A stretch of 64,000 nt of DNA from positions 4,092,001-4,156,000 of the forward strand of contig NZ_CP043661.1 of assembly GCF_014217565.1 (NCBI RefSeq), read 5' to 3'. Origin of the DNA: Kribbella qitaiheensis (GTDB taxonomy: Bacteria > Actinomycetota > Actinomycetes > Propionibacteriales > Kribbellaceae). The notes below the pieces were generated by a model. That model did not search any database. It had not been told where the DNA came from and worked only from the letters and a program-made list of their open reading frames with translations. This document shows, piece by piece, positions 42,077-50,161 of this stretch (positions are counted from its first letter, which is position 1; each line of letters begins with the position of its first letter). A program made the position numbers and the translations under genes.

Positions 42077-42203
42077 GCCCGCAGATTAATCGCTGCGCCG
42101 CCGGTGTAGAACCCCATCGCTCTGGATCCTACAAATTGTCGTCTTCTGCAGGTACTGCGGTGAGCCATCGACCGCAGTACCTGGCAGAAGCTGGACAATC
42201 TGA

Positions 42204-43094
42204 TCAGCTCGGGAGAACGACCTCGCCGCCGACAACGCTGGCGGCGGCAAGGTCGAAATCGAGGGGGTTGGTCATGCAGCGCACCGAACCGCCGCCCTTG
42301 TGGAACTCCGACAGGTCCAGCACGACGACCCGCAGGCCGAGGCCGGTCAGGATGTCGTGCAGCCGCGTCGAGCAGGCCGGCATGATCACGGTGTCGTTCA
42401 CGACCACGGAGTTGCCGCTGAACGCAAACGCCTCCTCGTCGGTGAGCACGATCGGGTCCGGCACGATGCCGAACAGCTCGGCCTGGCTCGCCGCGTCGAG
42501 CGCGGGCGGGTAGACCAGCGCATGAGTGCTGTCGATCGGGCAGAACGGCAGGTCGAGGTGGTACATCCCCTCGTGCGTGATCCGCAGGCCGCGAACCCGG
42601 ATGTTCCAGCCGGTGGCGAGATGCTTGAGCGCGTCCTCCTCGGTGCGCGGCCCGTACCCGACCACCAGGCTGTCGCCGAAGAAGAAGGCGTCACCGGACT
42701 CGAAGTGCGGGCCGACACCTTCGCCGCCGGTCCGGTCCAGCGCGAACCCGTGCCCGGTGAACCAGGCGGCCGCGGTCAGCGACTCCTTGCGGCGGGGCTC
42801 GAACCGCATGTGCGAGAGCATCGCCCGGCCGCCGGGCGCCTCCTCGGTCGGCGCGGTGGCCAGGCCGAGGTTCATCGCGTAGACCATGTCGGGTGAGTCC
42901 GGCCGCTGGTCGAGCACCTCGACCTCACCGCCGGCGTCGATGATCGCGAGCCGCAGCGAACTCCACTGCCGCATCGCCAGCTCGGGGTCGGGCTGATCCT
43001 GGGTCGACATGTACGGGTTGATCACGTAGTCGATCCGGAAGTGGTCCGGCCGGACCATCAGATACCGGCGACCCCACCCCAGCTGTTGTCCCAT
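42204..43094 (-). CDS. Dimethylargininase-like (DDAH/amidinotransferase superfamily) hydrolase
   Basis: This 296-aa protein from ATG 43094 shows the guanidino-group-modifying fold: YLMVRPDHFRIDYVINPYMS, FEPRRKES, EGVGPHFESGDAFFFGDSLV, the active-site His region GLRITHEGMYHLDLPFCPID and the nucleophilic Cys in FHKGGGSVRCMTNPLD. It should hydrolyse N-methylated arginine or a related guanidine to citrulline. A palindrome GATTGTCCGACAATC lies 42 bp upstream of the start. A GntR/FadR-type regulator is encoded at 45605, but no direct link is shown. Confidence 0.87.
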   Translation of the reverse strand: MGQQLGWGRRYLMVRPDHFRIDYVINPYMSTQDQPDPELAMRQWSSLRLAIIDAGGEVEVLDQRPDSPDMVYAMNLGLATAPTEEAPGGRAMLSHMRFEPRRKESLTAAAWFTGHGFALDRTGGEGVGPHFESGDAFFFGDSLVVGYGPRTEEDALKHLATGWNIRVRGLRITHEGMYHLDLPFCPIDSTHALVYPPALDAASQAELFGIVPDPIVLTDEEAFAFSGNSVVVNDTVIMPACSTRLHDILTGLGLRVVVLDLSEFHKGGGSVRCMTNPLDFDLAAASVVGGEVVLPS

Positions 43095-43136
43095 GAACCA
43101 CCCCTGCACACTCGGTCCGTCATTGACGGATTCTCT

Positions 43137-43151
43137 GATTGTCCGACAATC
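43137..43151. promoter_or_regulatory. Palindromic operator GATTGTCCGACAATC
   Basis: A perfect 15-bp dyad 42 bp upstream of the DDAH-like gene. Its core TTGTCCGACAA matches the general TnGTnnnACnA plan of GntR/FadR-type operators. Confidence 0.5.
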
Positions 43152-43226
43152 AGTCAGTGTGCAGGTCGGCCCGGGCCGAGTCAACACGAGCCGGATCACA
43201 CCGGGCCGCGCTGAGTCAGACCGGGG

Positions 43227-43829
43227 TCACTTCGTGTAGATGAGCTCCAGCTTCGACGGGTCGTAGCCGTGGCCGACCAGCCAGTCCATCGAGGCCTTCT
43301 TGCCGTCGGAGAAGGTGATCTTGATGTAGAAGGCAAGCTTCTCCGGGTTGCCCGGGTCGGCCTTAGAGGCGCCGTAGTTGACCGTGAATCCCGGCCCGAC
43401 GTACGGCAGTTCCTGCAGGATCGGGTAGTTCTGGGTGAGCCGGTCGGTGCGCTCCTGGTACCGGCGGCCTTCCTCTGCCTCGGTCTCCAGCACCTGGTCC
43501 GGGTGATCCTTCTCCCAGGCCCGGCCGACGTCGCCGTTCGAGAACAGGAACACCTTCACCTCGGTGTCCCCGCGGACATCGAGGGTCTGGGTGAAACTCT
43601 GGAATCCGCGCCGATCGCCGGTCAGGGTGTGCTTGCCCTGTTTGACCTTGAGGTCACCGTTGGCCGCGACCGGCTTGCCGTCCAGGGTCAGCGTCAGGTC
43701 GTTCGGGATCGACTGGACCGACACGTTGTGTTCGGGGCTGCCCCGGAAGGCCAGGTAGCCGCCGAGCACGACCAGCACGATCACCACGACCGTGCCGCTC
43801 AGCACCCACAACCGCCTGCTCTCGTCCAT
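43227..43829 (-). CDS. Membrane-anchored PEGA-like domain protein
   Basis: This 200-aa protein has one N-terminal membrane span (LWVLSGTVVVIVLVVLGGYL) and an extracytoplasmic part. Residues 35-95 look like a PEGA/carboxypeptidase-regulatory beta-sandwich (IPNDLTLTLDGKPVAANGDL, VKQGKHTLTGDRRGF). The C-terminal half (YVGPGFTVNYGASKADPGNP, FSDGKKASMDWLVGHGYDPS) is unassigned. It follows the cell-wall hydrolase by 3 nt and is surely co-expressed with it. It may anchor or guide the hydrolase at the cell surface. Confidence 0.75.
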   Translation of the reverse strand: MDESRRLWVLSGTVVVIVLVVLGGYLAFRGSPEHNVSVQSIPNDLTLTLDGKPVAANGDLKVKQGKHTLTGDRRGFQSFTQTLDVRGDTEVKVFLFSNGDVGRAWEKDHPDQVLETEAEEGRRYQERTDRLTQNYPILQELPYVGPGFTVNYGASKADPGNPEKLAFYIKITFSDGKKASMDWLVGHGYDPSKLELIYTK

Positions 43830-43832
43830 CGA

Positions 43833-45437
43833 CTACCCCTGTTTCTTGATCCGGGCCACTGTGTACTGGCCGTGTCCGTCGACGAATTGGACGATGGACG
43901 GTTGTGGCACCCGGCCGTTGCCGGCGCTCGACCCCAAGGATGCCGACAATGCGTTCCAGGTCATGCCGTCGGTGCCCTTGAAGGTCCCGACATAGATGTA
44001 GGTATGGCCGTCGTTGACGAAGATGTCGCCCGGTTGCAACTGACTGACGTTGTTGAGGTTCTCGAACACCTGGTACTTGCTCGAGCCCTGGACGTAGTCG
44101 CGCTGCCCGCCGGTCCCCCGTTTGACATAGGTCTTGTCGACGCCACTCATCACCATCACCGTAGCGACATAGACGCCACAGTCACTGAACGGCCAGGTAC
44201 CGGTGGACCCGTTGAACTGCGGCATCGCCTTCTGGTACGCCTCGGTGGCGTCCGCCTCCTCCTGCCCGTGACCGCGGTCCCGCCAGGCCAGGCCGAACGC
44301 GGTCTCGACGATGCTCCCGTTCCCCGCGCCGGCGCAGCCGCCACTCGCGCCACCACCGCCGGCGGCATTGCCGAAGTTGGCCAGGACCTCCTTGGCCGAC
44401 GCCTTGCTCTTGGCATAGCGCGGATGGTTCGGGTCCTCGTTGCCGCCGAAGCGCTCGTAGTACCGGGCGAAGGCGACCGCGGCGTCCTCGACGCTCTTCG
44501 TGGCCCGCAGCATGGTCCCGGCCTGGCCTTCGGCGGCCGGGCCCTTGCCGGTCAGCTGGACCTTCAGGAACTCGAGCTGGAACTCGAGGGTCTCGATCTG
44601 CTCGTCCTTGGCGCCCGACGACCTGGACGGCGTGATCATCTTGCTGGGCGGCGTCCACTGGACGATGCCCCAACCGCCGCCGTAGTCGTTCGCGGTACCG
44701 GGCTTGTCGACGTCGGCCGCCGGGGTCTTCGTGCCCGGCAGGGTGTTCTGCATCCGCATCGGCTCGACCGACGACTCGTCGATCATGTTGCCGACGATGC
44801 CGGCCGCCTGCTCCTTGGAGTAGCCGTTGGAGACGAAGTAGTTGAAGGCCTTCTGCTGGTTGTTCGAGCCGCTCAGCGGGCCGCCGCAGCTGCAGCCACC
44901 CGTGGACGCCGGCGCGGCGTTGTCGCCGACCTGCTCCTGGGGGTCGACCGACTGGAGCGCGCCCTTGCCGTCCGGGGACGCCCACAGCTCGAAGTGCAGG
45001 TGCTCACCGCTCACGCCCGGCTCGTCCTCGGTGCCCGAGCCGGACTTGCCGATCTCGTCGCCCCGCTTGACCTTCTGGCCCTTCTTGACGGCCTTGGAGC
45101 TGAAGAACTTGTACCGGGTCTCGATGCGCTTGTCGTGCTGGATCGTGATCCAGTCGCCGTCGACCGCAGTGACCTCGCCGTCCTCGGCAGCCAGCACCGG
45201 GCTGTCCTTGGCGACGTTGTAGTCGACGCCTTTGTGTTGGTCACTCCAGTCCGCCGCCTGATCGTGCGAAGACGTCGGCCAGCCGAATGCGGCACCCTGG
45301 GTCTCCGAGCCCGCGTCGCCGCACGAGTCGGAACCGAGCGCGCCCATCGCGCCGCCGAGCATGGCCAGCACGATCAGCAGTGGGAGCACCAGGACAAGGC
45401 CGATGACGCCGAGCGCCGGTAACGCCTTGCCTTCCAT
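43833..45437 (-). CDS. Multidomain cell-wall hydrolase: M23 peptidase, phage-tail-type lysozyme and CHAP-like end
   Basis: This 534-aa protein from ATG 45437 (GAGGAGAGG upstream) has an N-terminal membrane/signal segment (LGVIGLVLVLPLLIVLAML). An M23 LytM-like domain follows (HKGVDYNVAKDSPVLAAEDG, SGEHLHFELW with the metal HxH). The middle is a phage-tail lysozyme domain (QKAFNYFVSNGYSKEQAAGI, VGNMIDESSVEP, GWGIVQWTPPSK). The C-terminal part resembles a CHAP/NlpC-type cysteine fold (FSDCGVYVATVMVMSGVDKT, PGDIFVNDGHTYIYVGTFKG). Such proteins occur in conjugation and type-IV-like systems, for example VirB1/TcpG-like peptidoglycan enzymes. The first His of the M23 site is in a changed context, so metallopeptidase activity is uncertain. 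Confidence 0.8.
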   Translation of the reverse strand: MEGKALPALGVIGLVLVLPLLIVLAMLGGAMGALGSDSCGDAGSETQGAAFGWPTSSHDQAADWSDQHKGVDYNVAKDSPVLAAEDGEVTAVDGDWITIQHDKRIETRYKFFSSKAVKKGQKVKRGDEIGKSGSGTEDEPGVSGEHLHFELWASPDGKGALQSVDPQEQVGDNAAPASTGGCSCGGPLSGSNNQQKAFNYFVSNGYSKEQAAGIVGNMIDESSVEPMRMQNTLPGTKTPAADVDKPGTANDYGGGWGIVQWTPPSKMITPSRSSGAKDEQIETLEFQLEFLKVQLTGKGPAAEGQAGTMLRATKSVEDAAVAFARYYERFGGNEDPNHPRYAKSKASAKEVLANFGNAAGGGGASGGCAGAGNGSIVETAFGLAWRDRGHGQEEADATEAYQKAMPQFNGSTGTWPFSDCGVYVATVMVMSGVDKTYVKRGTGGQRDYVQGSSKYQVFENLNNVSQLQPGDIFVNDGHTYIYVGTFKGTDGMTWNALSASLGSSAGNGRVPQPSIVQFVDGHGQYTVARIKKQG

Positions 45438-45604
45438 GGCCTCTCCTCGTGCGATCAGTGACTGGCCCGTTGCCGGGACAGGGGCGGACACCAAGGAACA
45501 GACTGCCCGAAAACCAGGTCATTATGTCGAAAGTTATCCACAGCCTGATGTCTACCCGGGTGCGCCCGCGCGACAACGGCCCCGGACTAGACGAGAATCG
45601 GTCC

Positions 45605-46273
45605 ATGTACGAACGGCTGCGCGTGGACCGCTCGACCACTGTGGACCGGGTGGTCGACGCTTTGCGCTCCGCCCTGTTCGCCGGCGACCTGGAGCCCGGG
45701 ACCCCGTTGCGGGAGCAGCCGCTGGCCGAGGCGCTCGGCGTCGCCCGCAGTACGGTCCGCGAAGCGATGACCATGCTCGTCACCGAGGGCCTCGCGGTCC
45801 GCGAGCCGAACAAGGGCGTCAGCGTCGCGATCCTGCACCCCGCGGCGGTGGCGGACATCTGCAAGGCCAGGTTCGTGCTGGAGTCGGCCGGCATCCAGGC
45901 CTGGTTCGACGCCGACGACCTCGCCCGCGAGCGGGTCCGTACCGCGATGCGCACCTTCGCCGCCACTGCCAAGGAAGGCGCCGACCCGGAGGCGATGACC
46001 GAGACCCACCTGGCGATCCACCGCAGCCTGGTCGCACTCACCGGCAGCGCCCGGCTGATCGCCACCGCCGACTCGATCACCGGCGAGGCCAGACTCGCCC
46101 TCGCCCGGGTGGACGCCCTCCGGCGGGACGCGAAGCAGCAGGTCGCCTCGCACCGCAAGCTCGTCCGACTCCTGGAGAAGGGCGAGCTGGACGAATGTGT
46201 CGAAGAGTTGCGCCGCCACCTGGCCGGTGCCGAGGAGTCGCTCCTCGAAGCCATCGCCACCCCGCCGACCTAG
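45605..46273 (+). CDS. GntR-family regulator with FCD domain
   Basis: This 222-aa protein has the winged helix-turn-helix RVVDALRSALFAGDLEPGTP, LREQPLAEALGVARSTVREA and MTMLVTEGLAVREPNKGVSV, then an FCD domain (ARFVLESAGIQAWFDAD, LAIHRSLVALTGSARLI). ATG 45605 is chosen because the domain starts directly after it; earlier in-frame ATGs at 45524 and 45548 have no better ribosome sites. It is divergent from the cell-wall hydrolase gene. The FadR-like palindrome before the DDAH-like gene is a possible target. Confidence 0.84.
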   Translation: MYERLRVDRSTTVDRVVDALRSALFAGDLEPGTPLREQPLAEALGVARSTVREAMTMLVTEGLAVREPNKGVSVAILHPAAVADICKARFVLESAGIQAWFDADDLARERVRTAMRTFAATAKEGADPEAMTETHLAIHRSLVALTGSARLIATADSITGEARLALARVDALRRDAKQQVASHRKLVRLLEKGELDECVEELRRHLAGAEESLLEAIATPPT

Positions 46274-46304
46274 CCCCTGTGGATGTCCACGGACGAGGCC
46301 ATCT

Positions 46305-46751
46305 TCAGCGGGCCAGGTGGTCGACCCAGCGGTCCGCGGCCTTCTCGATCTGGTCGAGGACCTCGGCGAAGCCGGTGTCGTCGCCGTAGTACGGGTCAGG
46401 TACGTCGGCTTCCGCGAAGAGCTCGACCGGTACTGCGAGGTCGGGGCCGCCCTGTCGGCGGAGGATCGCCAGGTGCCCGGAGTCCATCGCGAGCACCAGG
46501 TCGCGACCGGCGAACCCTTCGAACACGCAGGCCCGGTGCGCGCTTCCGTCGTACCCGCTTCGCGCCAGGACCGCGGCGGCGCGGGAGTCCATCGGGTCAC
46601 CCTGGTGCCAGCCGCCGGTGCCCGAGCTGGTCACCACCACGTCGTCGATCCCAGCCTCGGCGAGCTTGGCGCGCAGCACCACCTCGCCGATCGGCGACCG
46701 GCAGATGTTGCCGGTGCATACCACCTCGACGTGCCTCACGGAACGGGTCAC
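46305..46751 (-). CDS. Low-molecular-weight protein-tyrosine phosphatase
   Basis: This 148-aa protein has the P-loop VCTGNICRSPIGE with catalytic Cys12 and Arg18 and the general-acid DP motif in ADVPDPYYGDD, complete for LMW-PTP. SSGTGGWHQGDPMDSRAAAV is the typical second segment. It dephosphorylates tyrosine-phosphorylated proteins or related substrates. ATG 46751 lies 8 bp from the stop of the neighbouring membrane protein on the same strand, which suggests an operon with it. Confidence 0.93.
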   Translation of the reverse strand: MTRSVRHVEVVCTGNICRSPIGEVVLRAKLAEAGIDDVVVTSSGTGGWHQGDPMDSRAAAVLARSGYDGSAHRACVFEGFAGRDLVLAMDSGHLAILRRQGGPDLAVPVELFAEADVPDPYYGDDTGFAEVLDQIEKAADRWVDHLAR

Positions 46752-46758
46752 GCAGACG

Positions 46759-47145
46759 TCAGCCGATCTCGGCCTCGTCCGGCAGCAGCAGGTTCAGCAG
46801 CATGCCGACCAGGGTGATCACCAGCGACCCGAGCAGGGCGGCGCCGAACCCGGTGACGTGGAACTGGACGTCCAGCTTGCCGGTGATCCAGGAGGTGAGC
46901 AGCAGCATCAACGCGTTGATCACGAAGATCAGCAGTCCCAGCGTCAGGATGATGAACGGCAGCGACAGCAGCTTCGCGATCGGCTTCACCACCGCGTTCA
47001 CGATGCCGAAGATCGCCGCGACGATCAGCAGGGTCAGGATCCGGCGGCTGGTGGTCGCGCCCTGGAGCGTGATCCCGCCGACGACCCAGCTCGCGACGGC
47101 CAGCGCCACGGCGTTGGCCAGCAACTTGATGATCAAGTTCTTCAT
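46759..47145 (-). CDS. Four-span membrane protein of the phage-holin (PF04020-like) family
   Basis: This 128-aa protein from ATG 47145 opens MKNLIIKLLANAVALAVASW and has four hydrophobic segments, with the family signature NAVVKPIAKLLSLPFIILTL and NALMLLLTSWITGKLDVQFH. Despite the name it is a common chromosomal membrane protein of unknown function in actinobacteria. It precedes the tyrosine phosphatase gene by 7 nt. Confidence 0.85.
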   Translation of the reverse strand: MKNLIIKLLANAVALAVASWVVGGITLQGATTSRRILTLLIVAAIFGIVNAVVKPIAKLLSLPFIILTLGLLIFVINALMLLLTSWITGKLDVQFHVTGFGAALLGSLVITLVGMLLNLLLPDEAEIG

Positions 47146-47211
47146 GCCACGATCCTGCCACCTTCGCCGGTGCAAGTGCTGGACCTCGCCTAGGTGGCTC
47201 GGACAAGGAGC

Positions 47212-47247
47212 GGGACCTCGGACAGGTTATTTACTGTCCGAGGTCCC
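47212..47247. terminator. Terminator after the phosphofructokinase gene
   Basis: GGGACCTCGGACAG (47212-47225) pairs perfectly with CTGTCCGAGGTCCC (47234-47247) around an 8-nt loop. Confidence 0.8.
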
Positions 47248-47284
47248 CGCTTGGTGTTCTGGGTGACCGCTTCCGGCTGCTAGC

Positions 47285-48499
47285 TCAGCTGGTCTGGCCG
47301 ATCTCCGTCAGCAGCTCGGCGAACCACTCCACGGACGGGTCGAATTCCTTGCCGCCCGCGATGCGGGGGAACTCGATGGCGCGGAGCTCGTCGCCCTGCT
47401 CCTCGTCGTGGCCGACCACGCCGCTCTCACCGCGCAGGGCCGCGTCGACCGCGTAGTCGGTGCACTGCTTGATCAGCTCGAGGTCGCGCTCGTTGGCTGC
47501 CGCCGACCGGCTGAAGTAGCCGCTCTTCTGCACCATCGTCTTCTCCGCGCCGATCCGCTCCGCGAACTGCTTAGCGAACCAGGCGCCCGGGTTGATCGTG
47601 TCCAGCTTGACGTGCCCGAACGGGTCCCGCGGCACCTCCTCGCCGCGCGCCTCCATCTCGGCCACGATCGACGGTACGCCGGCGCCCTCGGACAAGAAGA
47701 TGGTGACGCAGTCGTTCTCGTCCATCACCGCCTTCAGCCGCTCCGCCTCGGCGTCCAGGTCGATCGTTGCCTCCGGCACGTAAACCGCGTGCACGTCCCA
47801 GCCGCCCGCGTCGAGCCCGATGCCCGGGTTCCACTCCTGCGCGGTGACCCACTTCCGGTACTCCGCCGCGGTCGCCGCCGTCAACCAACCGCAGTTACGG
47901 CCCATCACCTCGTGGACTACGAGCATCCGCGGGTTCGAGCTGTGCTCGGCGATCACGTTGCGGGCGAACAGCGCGCCCTGCTCGGCCGCGGTCCAGGCAC
48001 CCAGGCTCTGCCGGATCGGGATCACGTCGTTGTCGATCGTCTTCGGCAGGCCGACCACGGTCAGGTCGTAGTCGTGCTCGTGCAGGTACGCCGCCAGGTC
48101 GGCCGCCGTCGTGTTGGTGTCGTCGCCGCCGATCGTGTGCAGCACGTCGACGCCGTCCGCGACCAGCCGCTCGGCCGCCACCTGGAGAGCGTTCTGGCCG
48201 TCGGCGATCAGGCCGCGCTTGACCAGGTCGGCGGTGTTGGTCAGCTTCACCCGGCTGTTGCCGATCGGGCTGCCGCCGAACTTGTGCAGCAGGCCGGCCT
48301 TGGCACGCACGTCGGGTGTCACCTCGACGTACCGGCCGCTGAGCAGCCCGTGGTACCCGTTCAGGTAGGCGATGATCTCCACCTCGGGCGCCACCGCGCT
48401 GTAGCGCTCGATCAGTCCACCGACCGCGGAGGACAGGCAGGGCGCGAGGCCACCGGCGGTGAGCAGGGCAACTCTGCGGACAGACTTGTCGGCAGCCAT
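47285..48499 (-). CDS. pfp: Phosphofructokinase, pyrophosphate-dependent type
   Basis: This 404-aa protein from ATG 48499 has the PFK signature with an aspartate in the phosphate-donor loop, TIGGDDTNTTAADLAAYLHE (GGDD instead of the GGDG of ATP enzymes), then VVGLPKTIDNDVIP and VHEVMGRNCGWLTAATAAEY. These features favour pyrophosphate as phosphoryl donor. The N-terminus VALLTAGGLAPCLSSAVGGL is also typical of this clade. It reversibly makes fructose-1,6-bisphosphate. It is monocistronic, with a terminator downstream and the divergently unrelated Lrp gene upstream on the same strand. Confidence 0.88.
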   Translation of the reverse strand: MAADKSVRRVALLTAGGLAPCLSSAVGGLIERYSAVAPEVEIIAYLNGYHGLLSGRYVEVTPDVRAKAGLLHKFGGSPIGNSRVKLTNTADLVKRGLIADGQNALQVAAERLVADGVDVLHTIGGDDTNTTAADLAAYLHEHDYDLTVVGLPKTIDNDVIPIRQSLGAWTAAEQGALFARNVIAEHSSNPRMLVVHEVMGRNCGWLTAATAAEYRKWVTAQEWNPGIGLDAGGWDVHAVYVPEATIDLDAEAERLKAVMDENDCVTIFLSEGAGVPSIVAEMEARGEEVPRDPFGHVKLDTINPGAWFAKQFAERIGAEKTMVQKSGYFSRSAAANERDLELIKQCTDYAVDAALRGESGVVGHDEEQGDELRAIEFPRIAGGKEFDPSVEWFAELLTEIGQTS

Positions 48500-48597
48500 G
48501 GTCAGGGTCCTTCCAGAGGTCGCTGAAGTCGCCCCCAGCGTAGTGAAACAGACCACCCTCGGCGCTGGTCGGGGTTCCCCTTCCGGACACGAGGCGC

Positions 48598-49095
48598 TCA
48601 GAGCGGGGGTAGCGGGACGCTGCGCGGCTCGACGGTGGTGGAGACGATGAACGAACTGGTGGTCTGGCCGTGCACGATGAACTTGTCGAGCAGCGTCTCC
48701 AGGCCGCCGATCGAATCGACCTGGACGCGGATCAGGAAGCAGTCCTCACCGGAGATGCGGTGGCACTCGACGACCTCCGGAGTACGGCCGGCCAGCTCGA
48801 TGATCCGGGGAATCTGGCCGGGACCCGGCCGGAGCCGGACCCAGGCGCCGACCGGCAGCCCGAGCGCGGCGGGGTCGAGCTCTAGGCGGTACCCACGGAT
48901 CACCCCGGACTCTTCCAGCCGGGCCAGCCGCTCACGCACGGTCGGAGCCGAGACGCCCAGCCGCCGCGCCAGCTCGCTGGTCCTCAATCGCGGATCGGCC
49001 CGCAACTCGATCAGCAACCGGAGGTTGATCTCATCCAGCGGTGGTTTCTCGATTCGAAGGCTAGCCGCTTCTCCTGCGTTCGTACTGGAAACCAT
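48598..49095 (-). CDS. Lrp/AsnC-family regulator
   Basis: This 165-aa protein has the Lrp helix-turn-helix DEINLRLLIELRADPRLRTS with ELARRLGVSAPTVRERLARL and EESGVIRGYRLELDPAALGL. A RAM effector domain follows (VECHRISGEDCFLIRVQVDS, GLETLLDKFIVHGQTTSSFI). It is divergent from the EamA permease gene (62-bp gap), a classic Lrp/amino-acid-exporter pairing, so it probably controls that transporter in response to an amino acid. Confidence 0.9.
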   Translation of the reverse strand: MVSSTNAGEAASLRIEKPPLDEINLRLLIELRADPRLRTSELARRLGVSAPTVRERLARLEESGVIRGYRLELDPAALGLPVGAWVRLRPGPGQIPRIIELAGRTPEVVECHRISGEDCFLIRVQVDSIGGLETLLDKFIVHGQTTSSFIVSTTVEPRSVPLPPL

Positions 49096-49157
49096 CAGGC
49101 ACCTCTTTGCTTCATTCCGTCATGTGAAGTTCAAGAATCTGTTTCTAGCCTAGAGGA

Positions 49158-50159
49158 GTGAATCCCCGCCTCGAAACCCCGAAGAATCTGCAGGCTGCCG
49201 GAGCGGCGGCCGTGACCGTGCTGCTGTGGGCGTCGGCCTTCGTGGCGATCCGGCACGTCGGCACCGAGTTCTCCGCCGGCGCTCTGGCGCTCGCCCGGCT
49301 GCTGGTCGGCAGCGTCGTACTCGGCGCTCTCCTCTTCATCCGACCGGCTCGATTCATCCGACCCGCTCGCTTCATCCGGCCCACTCGCTCCGCCCGGACC
49401 ACCGCTCCGGCGACACGCAGGTGGCCGGCCAAACGGGATTGGCCACAACTGCTGGCTTGCGGCCTGCTCTGGTTCGGCGTCTACAACGTCGCTCTGAACG
49501 CCGCCGAGCGCCGCCTCGACGCCGGGACCGCCGCGATGGTCGTCCACATCGCGCCGCTGCTGATCGCCGTACTGGCCGGCCTGACCCTCGGCGAAGGCTT
49601 CCCCCGCCAACTCGTCATCGGCAGTCTGGTCGCGTTCGGCGGGGTCGTCCTGATCGGGACGTCGACCTCGACCGGCGGCGCTGAAACCTGGGGAGTCGTC
49701 CTCTGCGTCGTCGCCGCCGTGTCGTACGCCGTCGGCGTGGTCAGCCAGAAGCCGCTCCTAGATCGGCTCCCAGCAGCTCAGGTCACCTGGCTCGCCTGCA
49801 CCATCGGGGCCATCAGCTGCCTCCCCTTCGCACCGACCTTGGTCCGCGAGCTGCGGACGGCAAGCGCGACGACGGTCTGGTGGGTGGTCTACCTCGGCGC
49901 TGTCCCGACCGCACTCGGCTTCACCACCTGGGCATTCGCTCTGCGTCGCACGACCGCAGGCCGGCTGGGCGCAACGACGTACCTGGTCCCGGTGGTAGCG
50001 ATCGGGCTCGCCTGGCTGTTCCTCGGCGAGGTACCGGCGGTGCTCGCCCTCATCGGAGGAGCTGTCTGCCTCGTCGGCGTCGGCATCTCCCGCCACCGCC
50101 CCAGAGCCGAACGCCTCGCGGCAGCACGCACTACGACCGAAGCTCCGGCGCTGCGATGA
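49158..50159 (+). CDS. EamA/DMT permease with an inserted repeat in the first cytoplasmic loop
   Basis: This 333-aa protein, GTG start at 49158, has ten membrane segments (AAAVTVLLWASAFVAIRHVG, WLACTIGAISCLPFA, GAVPTALGFTTWAFALRRTT, GRLGATTYLVPVVAIGLAWL). Between the second and third segments a basic loop carries the hexapeptide FIRPAR repeated (FIRPARFIRPARFIRPTR), encoded by three 18-bp repeats (49335-49388). This lengthens the loop compared with usual EamA proteins. It is paired with the divergent Lrp gene and probably exports an amino acid or related metabolite. Confidence 0.86.
   Translation: MNPRLETPKNLQAAGAAAVTVLLWASAFVAIRHVGTEFSAGALALARLLVGSVVLGALLFIRPARFIRPARFIRPTRSARTTAPATRRWPAKRDWPQLLACGLLWFGVYNVALNAAERRLDAGTAAMVVHIAPLLIAVLAGLTLGEGFPRQLVIGSLVAFGGVVLIGTSTSTGGAETWGVVLCVVAAVSYAVGVVSQKPLLDRLPAAQVTWLACTIGAISCLPFAPTLVRELRTASATTVWWVVYLGAVPTALGFTTWAFALRRTTAGRLGATTYLVPVVAIGLAWLFLGEVPAVLALIGGAVCLVGVGISRHRPRAERLAAARTTTEAPALR
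49335..49388 (+). repeat. Three tandem 18-bp repeats inside the EamA gene
   Basis: Units start at 49335, 49353 and 49371 (TTCATCCGACCGGCTCGA and variants). They are in frame and add FIRPAR per unit. Confidence 0.85.
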
Positions 50160-50161
50160 GC

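Noticed and set aside
43269-45422. 717-codon plus-strand open frame opposite the wall hydrolase
   Set aside because: Antisense shadow in high-GC DNA; the minus strand encodes recognisable domains with good starts.
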